A DNA stretch of 64,000 bases from CAZEHJ01 sp964512485 (GTDB taxonomy: Bacteria; Bacteroidota; Rhodothermia; Rhodothermales; UBA10348). Position numbers and translations under genes: made by a program. This document shows positions 1 through 9,180 of this stretch, one piece after another. How positions within the stretch are numbered: the first letter of the stretch is position 1; the number at the start of each line of letters is the position of its first letter. The notes beneath the pieces are model-generated. The model saw nothing but the letters and a program-made list of their open reading frames with translations. It had not been told where the DNA came from and searched no databases. The stretch spans positions 5,094 to 69,093 of the forward strand of contig CAZEHJ010000009.1 in assembly GCA_964512485.1 (NCBI GenBank), read 5' to 3'.

Positions 1-197
1 TCGGGGCAGAAAATCCCCGTGATGCCGTGAAGGTCGATGGCGACCCTCCGATGGACCTTGTCGTGAAGGGTGGAATCTTTGGTGATACTGCGACAGTAGC
101 AACGCTGATCAATGGCATTCCTCAGGCCTTCAATGCGGTCCCGGGGCTTCAAACGGTAAAAGATGTGCCGCTCGTAAAGGCTTTCGGCACCCGATAA
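1..197 (+). CDS. DapB-like NAD(P)-dependent oxidoreductase, C-terminal fragment
   Basis: This is the 3' end of a gene that enters from the left edge. The frame reads from base 3 to a TAA at 195-197, giving 64 residues. The visible peptide contains VKGGIFGDTATVATLINGIP followed by PGLQTVKDVPL. That pattern resembles the C-terminal end of atypical dihydrodipicolinate-reductase-like dehydrogenases, the group that includes 2,4-diaminopentanoate dehydrogenase. The Rossmann NAD(P) domain would lie outside the window, so the substrate cannot be judged. A small membrane protein starts 9 bases downstream on the same strand, so the two may be cotranscribed. The family assignment comes from the short C-terminal signature only. 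Confidence 0.6.
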   Translation, partial: GAENPRDAVKVDGDPPMDLVVKGGIFGDTATVATLINGIPQAFNAVPGLQTVKDVPLVKAFGTR

Positions 198-206
198 GCA
201 CTCTTA

Positions 207-695
207 TTGTCCATCTCTTACACTGCATACCCTGTTTTCAAATCAAACCTCCATCCAGGCGGAAAAAGTAAACCTGCCATAGTTAGAATCGCTCTGGCGA
301 CCCCCATCGGTGTATGCATGCTTCCCGTGATGACCGGAGCGTTGATTTCCATGTTGCAGGGATATGCCGTTCTGGCGTTCCTTTACATTGGATTTCCGAT
401 CGCCGTGCTGGTCGCCATGGGATGGACCTGGCTTCATGTCCGCAACGTCATATGCGAGGTACACCTCAGGCAAGACGCGGTCGCATTCCGATCGCTGTTT
501 GAAGCTGCTGATGAGCCCTCTCCGCTGCAGTGGCGCAGAGTGATCGACACAACACACAATGAAGACAACTCCCGTGTGACTCTGGGCCTTGAAGAGTATT
601 CTCTGGATGCAGAACACTGGCCACAGTGGAACGAATTGCGTACCGGATTAGATTATACCATGCTGTCAGAGCCTCCAGCAGCCGAAGTATCGTGA
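207..695 (+). CDS. Small two-helix membrane protein of unknown function
   Basis: The gene encodes 162 residues from a TTG start 9 bases after the preceding stop. I do not recognise the family. Two hydrophobic stretches, roughly residues 27-50 and 53-78, should form a membrane hairpin. They are followed by a soluble C-terminal region of about 85 residues rich in Glu, Asp and Trp. Its stop codon overlaps the GTG start of the GntR-type regulator (GTGA at 692-695), so translation of the two is probably coupled. The arrangement suggests, without proving, that the membrane protein and the regulator act together. The start is uncertain because no clear ribosome-binding site precedes the TTG. Confidence 0.6.
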   Translation: MSISYTAYPVFKSNLHPGGKSKPAIVRIALATPIGVCMLPVMTGALISMLQGYAVLAFLYIGFPIAVLVAMGWTWLHVRNVICEVHLRQDAVAFRSLFEAADEPSPLQWRRVIDTTHNEDNSRVTLGLEEYSLDAEHWPQWNELRTGLDYTMLSEPPAAEVS

Positions 696-1609
696 TTGAA
701 ATCGAAAGATCATCGAGTGTATCAGTTCACCAGCAGGTGGTTACTGCCATCCGATTTCGCATTGCCAATGGTCGGTTTCGTGTAGGAGACAGACTCCCAG
801 CCACAAGAAAGCTGGCAACTCAACTTGGTATCTCATTCCACACCGTCAGAAAAGCCTACCTGACTCTCCAGGATGAAGGCCTGGTCGAATCCCGAAAAGG
901 CAGCGGGTTTGTGGTCCTTGACGCCAACCCGCTTGACAAGTCGGAGCGTATGGAACGTGGTGCTGCCATTATGGCCAGCGCGCTGAAAGAAGTCATTGGT
1001 CTTGGTCTCGATGAAAGCGAACTGGAATATATTTTCGAGGAGCAAATCAATCTTCTTGATTCGGAAGACGAGCAGTTCAAGATTGTCATCGCTACGCCAT
1101 TTCGCGAACTCGGACAGGCCTGTGCGCTTCATGTATCCAATACCTTTCAAAAAGACTGCTCATCCTGCTCTCTCGACGAGATTGAAAAGCATGCGGACGC
1201 TGATTTTTTACTCGTACCATTCAAAAACGTGAAACAGGTTTTGTCCGGAAATCCCAGTTCGGACGTGATTGCGGTCGGATACGAAATAAACGAGGAAGCT
1301 CTCGCTGCCATCTCCAGGCTGCTGGAGCATGAGACGCTGGGACTCGTCACCCGCTATTCGGATGCGGTAGCACCCCTACTCTCAGATCTGAGGGACATTA
1401 CCAGTTTTTCGGGCCAGGTACTCGCCGTTTCGGCCGAAGAGGGCGATGCATACCTTTCTTCGCTCATCAGACAGAGTGAACTGTTTGTCTACACCAGCGG
1501 GGCAGAGCGCGCCGTCAGACCCCTTTTGGATCGATCCCAGAAGCATGTCAAACTCACATTGAGCCTGGCACCGTCATCCATCGAGCGCATGCGAGGCATC
1601 ATTCCCTGA
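692..1609 (+). CDS. GntR-family transcriptional regulator with unusual C-terminal domain
   Basis: The gene encodes a predicted 305-residue DNA-binding regulator. Residues about 1-75 form a GntR winged helix, with the recognisable order VHQQVVTAIRFRIANGRF, GDRLPATRKLA and SFHTVRKAYLTLQDEGLVE, then a glycine turn. The following 220 or so residues are neither an FCD/UTRA effector domain nor an aminotransferase domain. They look like a compact alpha/beta domain with segments such as FKIVIATPFRELGQ and LGLVTRYSD. I chose GTG 692 rather than the upstream GTG 626 because 692 begins the conserved domain and overlaps the preceding stop. The 3' end overlaps the convergent HD-domain gene by 36 bases. 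Its targets are unknown. Confidence 0.82.
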   Translation: MIEIERSSSVSVHQQVVTAIRFRIANGRFRVGDRLPATRKLATQLGISFHTVRKAYLTLQDEGLVESRKGSGFVVLDANPLDKSERMERGAAIMASALKEVIGLGLDESELEYIFEEQINLLDSEDEQFKIVIATPFRELGQACALHVSNTFQKDCSSCSLDEIEKHADADFLLVPFKNVKQVLSGNPSSDVIAVGYEINEEALAAISRLLEHETLGLVTRYSDAVAPLLSDLRDITSFSGQVLAVSAEEGDAYLSSLIRQSELFVYTSGAERAVRPLLDRSQKHVKLTLSLAPSSIERMRGIIP

Positions 1610-3958
1610 ATCCTCACCGCCATCTTCGGTCGACTCTTCTCCTGGATACTTGACCCTGACGTGGTAGATGCCCATCAGAACACCGAGAAACGATTCTTTG
1701 ATCGTCTTCAGTTCGGAAAAGGTCAAATCGGCTTCATCGAGCTGACCATCCACTCTGCGAGCTTCAACAATTGAATCGATCAGCCCTTCCAGACGCTTGT
1801 GCGTCGGATTGTCCAGCGTTCGGCTGGCGGCTTCGATTCCGTCAGCGAGCATGAGAATAGACGTTTCTTTCGAATGCGGACTCGGTCCGGGATATCTGAA
1901 TTCTGATTCCTGCACGGCAGCATCTCCTTCTTTGTGCTGTGTCAACGCTCGCTGATAGAAGTATTCGATCCGGGTCGTCCCGTGGTGCATCGGGATAAAG
2001 TCCTCGACTTCCTGAGGCAGCCGATACCGCCGAGCCATATCGATCCCTTCTTTCACGTGGCTTGCGATGATCAGCGCACTCATTCTCGGTTTCAATCCAT
2101 CATGCGGATTGACTCCCCCTCGCTGGTTCTCTACGAAATACTCGGGCTTGACCATTTTCCCGATATCGTGGTAGAGCGCACCCACTCGTGTCAACAATGC
2201 GTTCGCACCTATCGAGGCGGCAGCCGTCTCGGCGAGATTGGCTACTTGCAGTACGTGATTGAATGTACCCTGCGCGTTCAGACTCAACTCCTTCAAAAGA
2301 GGCCTGTTGGTATCAGAGAGTTCCAGAAGTGTGAGATCTGTGGTCACCCCAAATGCTCGTTCGAAGATCCACAAAGCCGGATAGGCCAGAAGGAGCAGCA
2401 CGGCGTTGATCGCCGCAAAGATGGCCAGATCCTGAAAACGATCCAGCGGAGTGTTCTGCACAAGAAGGTTGGCGAACAGCACGACCATGTATCCTGAAAA
2501 CACGACACTGGCACTCAAGAAGAACTGACTTCTGTTTCGGATATCACGAACACTGAAAATGCCGAGAGTACTGGCGAAAACCGTTGCAAACGTGAAAGGA
2601 AAATCGTAGTTCAGCAAATGGCTCCCGATCAGCGCCATCGTCAAGGCTCCGAAAAAGGCCACTCTGGAATCGAAAATGACAGTCAGAAGAATGGCAACGA
2701 TCGCAACGGGCACCACATACATGTCCAGTAGCGCCGCTCGTAATGCTACACCGTAAACTGCGATCACCGCGAGAAACAGCAGGCTGATCAACAGTATCAT
2801 CCTGTTATCTTCATATATGGGCCGGCGGAGCAAGAACAAGTACAGGAAGAAGATCAAGAATGAGGCAAGTGTGAGTATGAATTGCCCCGACAAGGTCTTC
2901 CAGGGAACAGTGTTTCCGGCTTGCTGATTCAGCTCGTGCTCAAGAGATGTCAGCTTGCGATGAATCTCCTCGGTGATACGATCCCCTTGTCGTACGATCA
3001 CTTCATTGTGGCGTACCAGATTGGCCGATGGCAGAATGGCGCTTTCTCTGGCTTCCCAGCGCAATTCAGTGTCGACCGCATCATACATCAGATTCGGCTC
3101 AAGAAAATACTGGAACAGTTTCGACGAGAGGCCAAACCTGACTGCATCATTGGTCCACCGAAGCGCCAACTGGTCATTTCCCCGCTGGTAGGCCTCAGTC
3201 AATCCATATATCGTAGGGGAAGCGACAACGACTTCTTCGAACGACTCGGTATTTCGTAGGACAACACTGTCGGCATGGACCTCAGCCTTGTCAACATCCA
3301 ATATTCCAACAGAAATCAGTCCGCTGGCCGTCATCAGTGCGATCGAAGCCGTTTCACGATCCAAGCGGTCTCCCACTACCCTCTGTCTGGAATTTGTAGC
3401 CAGGCCAGCAACTGAACTTTCATAAGACGACACTATTTCATCCCACTCAATGGAATTGAATCGGACCTCCAAACTATCTCTGGCTGATTCAAATGCGATT
3501 GAATCGACCAGTGCTTCGTCAATTCGGCCACGCGTGGAATTGATTTGATACCGTCCATAGTGTCCAAGAATCCGGTCCATGGTCTCTTCGAATTCTTGCC
3601 ATCTCGCCTGAATTTGATCTTCAGCCTCAGCGTCCCTGACAAAAAACGGAGGTGTGGTAGAGCGAATCAACAGTCGTTCCTGTTCCAACTCCTCCTGCGG
3701 TTTCTGGATCGCAAAGCTGAACGGTGCATGCAAGTTGGCCTGACGCCAGATATCGTCCACCTCTACAGTGGTCTCCCAGACCTGCCCTCTCGGAAAAACA
3801 AACATCGTCGCAGTTACTACGACGAGAATCATCAGATACTTGACGGCAGAATGTTTTCGCTGTCTCGATCGAAGCAGGTGGAAATCCCCTGACTCAAGAG
3901 TATCTCCCACAGGTCTCACCTGCCTCTTCAAAAACGGTATTCTATCCAGAAATGACAT
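1574..3958 (-). CDS. 7TM-HD (PgpH-type) cyclic-di-AMP phosphodiesterase-like protein
   Basis: The 794-residue protein has the complete architecture of the 7TMR-HD family. It has an N-terminal membrane anchor (about 40-56), a large extracytoplasmic 7TMR-HDED region (about 60-345), seven closely packed transmembrane helices (about 355-535), and a cytoplasmic HD domain. The metal-binding HD pair is H597-D598 in LYHDIGK. The upstream histidine H568 lies in GTFNHVL, and HH occurs in PMHHGTTR. In Listeria and relatives, PgpH of this family hydrolyses c-di-AMP. That activity is inferred here, since no c-di-AMP cyclase is in the window. It is the last gene of the rodZ-ligA-symporter operon, starting 4 bases after the symporter stop. 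It overlaps the convergent GntR gene. Confidence 0.9.
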   Translation of the reverse strand: MSFLDRIPFLKRQVRPVGDTLESGDFHLLRSRQRKHSAVKYLMILVVVTATMFVFPRGQVWETTVEVDDIWRQANLHAPFSFAIQKPQEELEQERLLIRSTTPPFFVRDAEAEDQIQARWQEFEETMDRILGHYGRYQINSTRGRIDEALVDSIAFESARDSLEVRFNSIEWDEIVSSYESSVAGLATNSRQRVVGDRLDRETASIALMTASGLISVGILDVDKAEVHADSVVLRNTESFEEVVVASPTIYGLTEAYQRGNDQLALRWTNDAVRFGLSSKLFQYFLEPNLMYDAVDTELRWEARESAILPSANLVRHNEVIVRQGDRITEEIHRKLTSLEHELNQQAGNTVPWKTLSGQFILTLASFLIFFLYLFLLRRPIYEDNRMILLISLLFLAVIAVYGVALRAALLDMYVVPVAIVAILLTVIFDSRVAFFGALTMALIGSHLLNYDFPFTFATVFASTLGIFSVRDIRNRSQFFLSASVVFSGYMVVLFANLLVQNTPLDRFQDLAIFAAINAVLLLLAYPALWIFERAFGVTTDLTLLELSDTNRPLLKELSLNAQGTFNHVLQVANLAETAAASIGANALLTRVGALYHDIGKMVKPEYFVENQRGGVNPHDGLKPRMSALIIASHVKEGIDMARRYRLPQEVEDFIPMHHGTTRIEYFYQRALTQHKEGDAAVQESEFRYPGPSPHSKETSILMLADGIEAASRTLDNPTHKRLEGLIDSIVEARRVDGQLDEADLTFSELKTIKESFLGVLMGIYHVRVKYPGEESTEDGGEDSGNDASHALDG

Positions 3959-3962
3959 GGGC

Positions 3963-5483
3963 CTACCTATGCCGTAGTGCCAGCAAGGATCCTACCGAAC
4001 ATGTAATGAACGCACCTATCGCGGTGTACCATGGCCACGCAATCGCAGTCAGGCCTCGTTCGGCTACGATTTCTGTTGAAGGACTGACCATGAATACCCA
4101 ACTGCCGTCAGGTGTGAGCCACAATCCGAAAATGATCAATATCATCGTTACCAGTCCGATCACGAAGGCGATCAGGGCATCCATCTCCCTGACACGCTTA
4201 AACCACAATCCAAGGAAAAACGCACCGAGAAGTGATCCGTATGTAAAAGAAGCGATCGAAAGTCCGAGTTCCACAACCGGATTCTGTCGGTCTTCGAATA
4301 GGGTTGCGAAAAAGACGAAAACCAGGGCCCAGCCGAGGGTCAAGACACGCGAGAGTTTGAGAGCTGCTGCGTCTGTCATACCAGAGAGCCGATCCCCCAT
4401 CAGGTCGTTGAGGGAAGAGCTCGCAAGAGCGTTGAGAGAGGAAGACAGTGTGCTCATCGCCGCTGCCAGAATCCCAGCCAGTACGAGTCCCGCAATCCCG
4501 ATGGGAAGATTTTCAATGATGTACTTTGGAAATACCTCGTCCAGGCGTCCGAGTCCAATAGACGCGGCGTCGGCGCCACCATAAAATGCCCAAAGCAGGG
4601 CACCTACCAAGAGAAATATGGCAAATTGCCCCATCACAAAGAAGGCACTTCCAATGATTGCCTTTCTGGCATCATGAAGAGTTTTACAGGAGAGTAGTCT
4701 CTGAACGATCAGTTGATCTGTCCCATGAGAAGCCATGGAAAAAATTCCACCGCCGATAACGGCCGTGATCAGCACATATGGGCGTGTCAAAACGGATTGG
4801 AGTCCAGAACTCAAGTCAAATACCTGAAGCTTGCCCGCTTGCGATAACAATTGGAAATATCCCACGTCAAGAGCGGATAGCAGCAATCCGACAGTCAGAA
4901 GCGCGCCCAAAACGTATACGATCATCTGGACCACATCCATCCATACTACAGCCTTAAATCCTCCGACGTAGGTATAAAGCGCGGTCAGGAGTCCGATCAC
5001 GAGAATGATTGCGGGATATCCGATATCGTATCCTGAGGACGCCGCGATAATCTTGATGGGAATTGCCGTGGCAAACAGTCGAACTCCATCCGCAAGAAGT
5101 CGCGTGACTAAAAAGGTCAGCGAAGACAGTTTCTGAAGGCGCGTGCCGAATCGTTCTCCCAAGAACGCGTAGGCTGTCTGCATTTCACCCTTCATGTATC
5201 TCGGCAGAAAGAAGACAGCTACGGCCGTTCGGCCAGCCAGATACCCCAGTGTGAGCTGGAAGAATGTGAGACTGCCACCATATGCCACCGCCGGGACTCC
5301 AATCACTGTCAGGGTACTCGTCTCTGTGGCCACAATAGAGAAGCAGATCGCCCACCACGGCAATTCCTTACTTCCCAGGAAATAGTCACTGGCGGAGCTC
5401 TGTTTACCCGCTGCACGAATACCAAATACTACCACGGCCACGAGATAGACGACAATTACCAGATAATCGACGGGATGCAGCAT
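3963..5483 (-). CDS. Sodium/solute symporter (SSS family)
   Basis: This 506-residue integral membrane protein matches the sodium:solute symporter family (SSSF, PutP/SGLT-like fold). It has about 13 hydrophobic helices, the early segment SASDYFLGSKELPWW, the sodium-site-like stretch VATETSTLTVIGVP, and the family signature YTYVGGFKAVVWMDVVQ near residue 175. It should import a small organic solute (sugar, amino acid or carboxylate) coupled to Na+. The sequence does not reveal the substrate. It sits 3 bases after ligA and 4 bases before the HD phosphodiesterase, so it is probably cotranscribed with unrelated housekeeping genes. Length is normal for the family. Confidence 0.9.
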   Translation of the reverse strand: MLHPVDYLVIVVYLVAVVVFGIRAAGKQSSASDYFLGSKELPWWAICFSIVATETSTLTVIGVPAVAYGGSLTFFQLTLGYLAGRTAVAVFFLPRYMKGEMQTAYAFLGERFGTRLQKLSSLTFLVTRLLADGVRLFATAIPIKIIAASSGYDIGYPAIILVIGLLTALYTYVGGFKAVVWMDVVQMIVYVLGALLTVGLLLSALDVGYFQLLSQAGKLQVFDLSSGLQSVLTRPYVLITAVIGGGIFSMASHGTDQLIVQRLLSCKTLHDARKAIIGSAFFVMGQFAIFLLVGALLWAFYGGADAASIGLGRLDEVFPKYIIENLPIGIAGLVLAGILAAAMSTLSSSLNALASSSLNDLMGDRLSGMTDAAALKLSRVLTLGWALVFVFFATLFEDRQNPVVELGLSIASFTYGSLLGAFFLGLWFKRVREMDALIAFVIGLVTMILIIFGLWLTPDGSWVFMVSPSTEIVAERGLTAIAWPWYTAIGAFITCSVGSLLALRHR

Positions 5484-5486
5484 CGC

Positions 5487-7571
5487 TTAGTTCTGTCCTC
5501 CAAGAGCTTTTAGGGAGTCTTGATCCAGGATCTGGATATTCAATTCTGCTGCCCTGGTCGCTTTCGATCCTGGATTCTCTCCCAAAACCACATAGGACGT
5601 TTTAGAACTCACGCTGGAGGACACTTTCCCCCCTCGTCGCTTGATGTATTCCTGGACTTCTTTGCGGCCCATGGTAGGTAAGGTACCGGTTACGACAAAT
5701 GTCATTCCTTCAAACGCAGCATTGTCGCCTTCCGAGGGCTTCTCGTCTTCTCGCCGGCTCAGCGACATCCCGGATTCCTTCAGTGCTGCGATCAGTTCTC
5801 GATTTGAATCAAGTGAGAACCAGTCCACCAGGCTCGACGCGATGACGGTCCCTACACCATCTACTTCCAAAAACGCTTGTTCATCAGATTCCACCATGGA
5901 ATCGATATCCGGAAAACACCCGACAAGGAGCTCAGCCGTCGTCCGGCCTACGTGCCTGATGCCAAGCGCGAACAGAAGACGGGAGAGCCGCTGGCCTTTG
6001 CTTGATTCAATACCGGACAGAAGAGAGTCTGCCTTTTTTTCCGCGAAACCCTCGAGCTCGAGCAGATTGACCCTTTTGAGGGCGAAAATGTCCTGCAATT
6101 TTGAAATGAGACCTGCCTCCACCAACTGAATCGCCAGCTTCGTCCCGAAACCGTCAATGTCCATTGCATCTCGCGAGGCGAAGTGTTCGACCAATCTGAT
6201 GAATTGCTCCGGACAAGTCGATGAAACACAATAGTGATCCGCTTCGCCCTCAAGGCGCTCCAACTCGGAAGAGCAGGCAGGACAGGTATGTGGCATTTCC
6301 CATTCAACCTCCTCACCTGTTCTAGCTGAAGGTACCGCAGACACAACGGCAGGGATCACATCACCCGCACGCTTGACAACAACAGTATCACCAATTCGAA
6401 TATCACGATCGAGTATGTAGTCCGCGTTGTGGAGCGTGGCCTGAGATACGGTGACCCCTCCGATCAGCACCGGTTCGAGTACTGCCTCGGGAGTAATCAT
6501 TCCAGTTCTCCCGACGTTGATGACAATGTCATTGAGCCGCGTCGTCGATTCTCGCGCCGGAAACTTGAATGCTATGGCCCATCGAGGCGCATTCGATACG
6601 TTTCCGAGACGGCGCTGAAGGTCAAAATAATCCACCTTCACAACCACTCCGTCAATCTCATAGTCGAGTGAGTCTCTCCTCAACGCCCAACTCTCACAAT
6701 AGTCGACAACATCTTCGATGGAAGTGAATCGTCGGGCTTCGACGTTGACATCAAACGCCCAATCACTCAGCGTTTTGAGTGTTTCGTGCTGCGAGGCTCC
6801 TACCGGCGCAGACGATGGTCCGGTTGAGTAGGCGTAGAAGGCCAGATCCCTGGAGGCGGTAACCGAGGAATCCAGCATGCGAAGAGAACCAGCTGCCGCG
6901 TTGCGGGGATTGGCAAACGTTTTCTGATCTTTTTCCCGAAGCGAATCGTTGAGCCTTTCAAACGCTGTTTTGGGAAAGTAGACTTCACCCCGTATTTCGA
7001 CAGTTTCTGGGTACTCTACTCCACCGCTGGAAAGCCGAAGAGGAACTGTCCGGATCGTACGAGCATTTTGGGAAATCAGCTCCCCAACCCTTCCGTCGCC
7101 TCTCGTGGCAGCTCTCGTGAGGAGACCATTCTGGTAAGTTAACGCGACAGCAAGACCGTCAATTTTCAGCTCAGCTGTGAGCGGTAATTCTTCCCCATCA
7201 TCGGCCTCCAGTCGTTTGCGACACCGCTCATACCAGGCCTTTAACTCTTCACCGTTAAACGCATTTCCAAGCGAAAGCATCGCTTCAGGGTGAGTCACTT
7301 TCTCAAAACCATCCCTTGGCTGTGCTCCCACTCGATGTGTCGGACTGTCCAGGCGCAACAACTCAGGATGATCCGTTTCGAGATCTTTTAGCCAGCCAAG
7401 CAATTCGTCGTATTCACCGTCGGAAATGAGTGGCTCGGCATCGCGGTAATACAGGAGTCCATGTTCTCGCAGGACGGAAATGAGATCTTCTACCAGATCT
7501 TCCACATCGGGGTGTTCACCACCATTCCTGAGAAGAGACTGCAGCCCTCTGGTGCGCTCAAGAAGTGTCAT
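5487..7571 (-). CDS. ligA: NAD-dependent DNA ligase
   Basis: LigA (694 residues) seals nicks in duplex DNA using NAD+. The N-terminal Ia and adenylation domains carry the AMP-accepting lysine K136 in the motif AELKIDG. An OB fold follows, with GRTGMITPEAVLEPV. Next comes a four-cysteine zinc finger (CPAC and a later C-x5-C), tandem helix-hairpin-helix motifs around LFALGIRHVGRTTAELL, and a C-terminal BRCT domain with FVVTGTLPTMGRKEV. All catalytic elements are present and length is typical. The start ATG overlaps the stop of the RodZ-like gene by 4 bases, and the symporter gene follows after 3 bases. It is presumably the only replicative ligase, as is usual in bacteria. Confidence 0.97.
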   Translation of the reverse strand: MTLLERTRGLQSLLRNGGEHPDVEDLVEDLISVLREHGLLYYRDAEPLISDGEYDELLGWLKDLETDHPELLRLDSPTHRVGAQPRDGFEKVTHPEAMLSLGNAFNGEELKAWYERCRKRLEADDGEELPLTAELKIDGLAVALTYQNGLLTRAATRGDGRVGELISQNARTIRTVPLRLSSGGVEYPETVEIRGEVYFPKTAFERLNDSLREKDQKTFANPRNAAAGSLRMLDSSVTASRDLAFYAYSTGPSSAPVGASQHETLKTLSDWAFDVNVEARRFTSIEDVVDYCESWALRRDSLDYEIDGVVVKVDYFDLQRRLGNVSNAPRWAIAFKFPARESTTRLNDIVINVGRTGMITPEAVLEPVLIGGVTVSQATLHNADYILDRDIRIGDTVVVKRAGDVIPAVVSAVPSARTGEEVEWEMPHTCPACSSELERLEGEADHYCVSSTCPEQFIRLVEHFASRDAMDIDGFGTKLAIQLVEAGLISKLQDIFALKRVNLLELEGFAEKKADSLLSGIESSKGQRLSRLLFALGIRHVGRTTAELLVGCFPDIDSMVESDEQAFLEVDGVGTVIASSLVDWFSLDSNRELIAALKESGMSLSRREDEKPSEGDNAAFEGMTFVVTGTLPTMGRKEVQEYIKRRGGKVSSSVSSKTSYVVLGENPGSKATRAAELNIQILDQDSLKALGGQN

Positions 7572-8709
7572 CTACGCGCACTGATTCTTTGAGGAGATAT
7601 CCCTGAATCGGTCAATGAATCAAGCCAGGCTTGCGTGGTAAGTCTCGTAATGTCTATGGGTTGCGAATCATTGAACCACTCCGGCGGCGCCAGAAATCCA
7701 TCAACCAGAATCCTTGTGTTTTCAACTTCGCGCTCTATTCGAAGGCGATCGGTCACTTGGAATACCAGCGTATCCTGATACTCGACCCAGTACGGTTTTC
7801 TGAGATCCCGATCCAATGTCACGCGAATTGGATCAAGAGCTTCCATAGATGCGATGATTTCGACGGCGAAAGTATCTGGAAGCACGATCGGATCGGGCAT
7901 TACCACTGCTGGCACTGCCGATGAATCAGCAGCTACGGACTCCAATTCCTCGTCATCACTGAGAGATAATACCCAGGATAGGGCAAACCAGATCAGGGCT
8001 ATCAATGCGATACCAACGACAGCGAGAATGAGCGTTCCACTCATATTGGGCAGAAGTACGCTTTCTCTGGAGGTACGAAGGCCGTCTCCAAGCTTGCTGA
8101 ATTTGGTGGTGACCATCTTGAAAGGCGGCAACACCCCCGGCGATGAAACAGGCTCTTCTTCCGGCTCTGGACCAGAATCGGGCAGGGATTCAACTTCAGA
8201 ATCTGCAGACGGGATATCTTTGTCTGATTCTTGAGCCGGCGTTTGGGGCTGGTCCGCTTTTTNNNNNNNNNNNNNNNNNNNNNNNNNNNNNNNNNNNNNN
8301 NNNNNNNNNNNNNNNNNNNNNNNNNNNNNNNNNNNNNNNNNNNNNNNNNNNNNNNNNNNNNNTGTTTCTGCTCGGTCGAGACCTCTTCGTCAAGCAGCTT
8401 CTCTCCCAGATAGATACTGGCCAGAGATCCTACATAATGGCCGCTCAACACCTCATCGAGGGCGGCCACCATGTCCTTCAAGGAGATTCCCAATACGGGC
8501 GCATACGAGGAATAGAGCGAGCGCAGATACACCCTGTTGAACGCAGGGTGGTCGATCAGTGCAGTTTCCTCGAGCTGATCAATTACGTCTTCAGCCAGGC
8601 GAGTGACATCTAGCACTTCTTTGAGATCTACTCCGCGCTTTCGACGAATGGAGTGAAGATCCCGTGCCAGTCTCCGGCCGGCAGCAAGCTGGGACTCCCG
8701 ATCTGCCAT
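7568..8709 (-). CDS. RodZ-like helix-turn-helix membrane protein, split by assembly gap
   Basis: Two flanking pieces read as one gene. The N-terminal piece (ATG at 8709) is a helix-turn-helix domain with ARDLHSIRRKRGVDLKEVLD, DVIDQLEE and YLRSLYSSYAPVLGI, as in the cytoplasmic part of RodZ. The C-terminal piece, in another frame after the 100-N gap, continues an acidic Pro/Glu linker (ESLPDSGPEPEEEP). It then has one transmembrane helix (SGTLILAVVGIALIALIWFA) and a periplasmic beta-rich domain like the RodZ C-terminal DUF4115. RodZ links MreB to the cell-wall elongation machinery. The frames join only if the true gap length is 2 modulo 3, so 100 N is a placeholder. The stop overlaps the ligA start (ATGA). 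Confidence 0.8.
8263..8362. other. Assembly gap of 100 N inside RodZ-like gene
   Basis: Exactly 100 N bases, the conventional placeholder for a scaffold gap of unknown size. It falls in the low-complexity acidic, proline-rich linker of the RodZ-like protein, a type of sequence that commonly breaks short-read assemblies. The frame relationship of the flanks shows that 100 cannot be the true length if the gene is intact. Confidence 0.97.
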
Positions 8710-8769
8710 GGATTGGATGTTATGGTTCAGGCAGTTGGATTGAGAGTTTAAAGGTACGCGAAAGGTGAG

Positions 8770-8808
8770 CAAAATAAAACGAGCGCGGCCGCAATCGCGG
8801 CCGCGCTC
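8770..8808 (-). terminator. Rho-independent terminator after mscL
   Basis: A perfect 12-bp stem (GAGCGCGGCCGC paired with GCGGCCGCGCTC at 8781-8808) with a 4-base loop. Read on the minus strand it is followed by GTTTTATTTTG. It lies 31 bases beyond the mscL stop and about 60 bases before the RodZ-like start. It should therefore end the mscL transcript and separate it from the rodZ-ligA operon. Confidence 0.85.
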
Positions 8809-8838
8809 ATATACAATCAATCCGGACCAGATGCTATT

Positions 8839-9180
8839 CTAGTCGTCGCTTCCTTCTTCTTCCTGACTTCCTCTCAGCCGATTCATTGCTTTAACCGCAA
8901 GGAATATGGCCCAGGCCACGATCAGGAAGTCCAGAACTGTCTGGATGAAATTGCCATAGGTAATGGCTACGGCTTCGGAATCGGCTGTAGCCTCTGAAAT
9001 CACATAGGCGAGATCTGTGAAATTAACTCCGCCAAGAAGCATTCCGACCACTGGCATGATAAGGTCACCAACAAATGAGGTCACTACCGAACCAAATGCA
9101 GCACCTATAACAATGCCGACGGCCATATCCACTGCGTTTCCCTTGACGGCAAACTCTTTGAATTCACTCATCATACTCAT
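8839..9180 (-). CDS. mscL: Large-conductance mechanosensitive channel
   Basis: MscL (113 residues) is an inner-membrane pentameric channel that opens under high membrane tension and releases solutes during hypo-osmotic shock. The N-terminal amphipathic segment MSEFKEFAVKGNAVDMAVG leads into TM1 (VIGAAFGSVVTSFVGDLIMP). A short periplasmic loop and TM2 (FIQTVLDFLIVAWAIFLAV) follow, then an acidic C-terminal tail. The loop is shorter than in Escherichia coli. The first ATG is supported by GAGGTG 6 bases upstream. The gene is monocistronic, with a strong terminator just downstream. A channel of this kind fits a marine or osmotically variable habitat, which is an inference. Confidence 0.96.
   Translation of the reverse strand: MSMMSEFKEFAVKGNAVDMAVGIVIGAAFGSVVTSFVGDLIMPVVGMLLGGVNFTDLAYVISEATADSEAVAITYGNFIQTVLDFLIVAWAIFLAVKAMNRLRGSQEEEGSDD

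Noticed and set aside
8041..8820. A single 259-codon frame reading through the 100-N gap near RodZ
   Set aside because: Beyond the gap this frame gives a basic nonsense peptide, while the other frame gives the expected linker, helix and periplasmic domain. The read-through frame is an artefact of the placeholder length.
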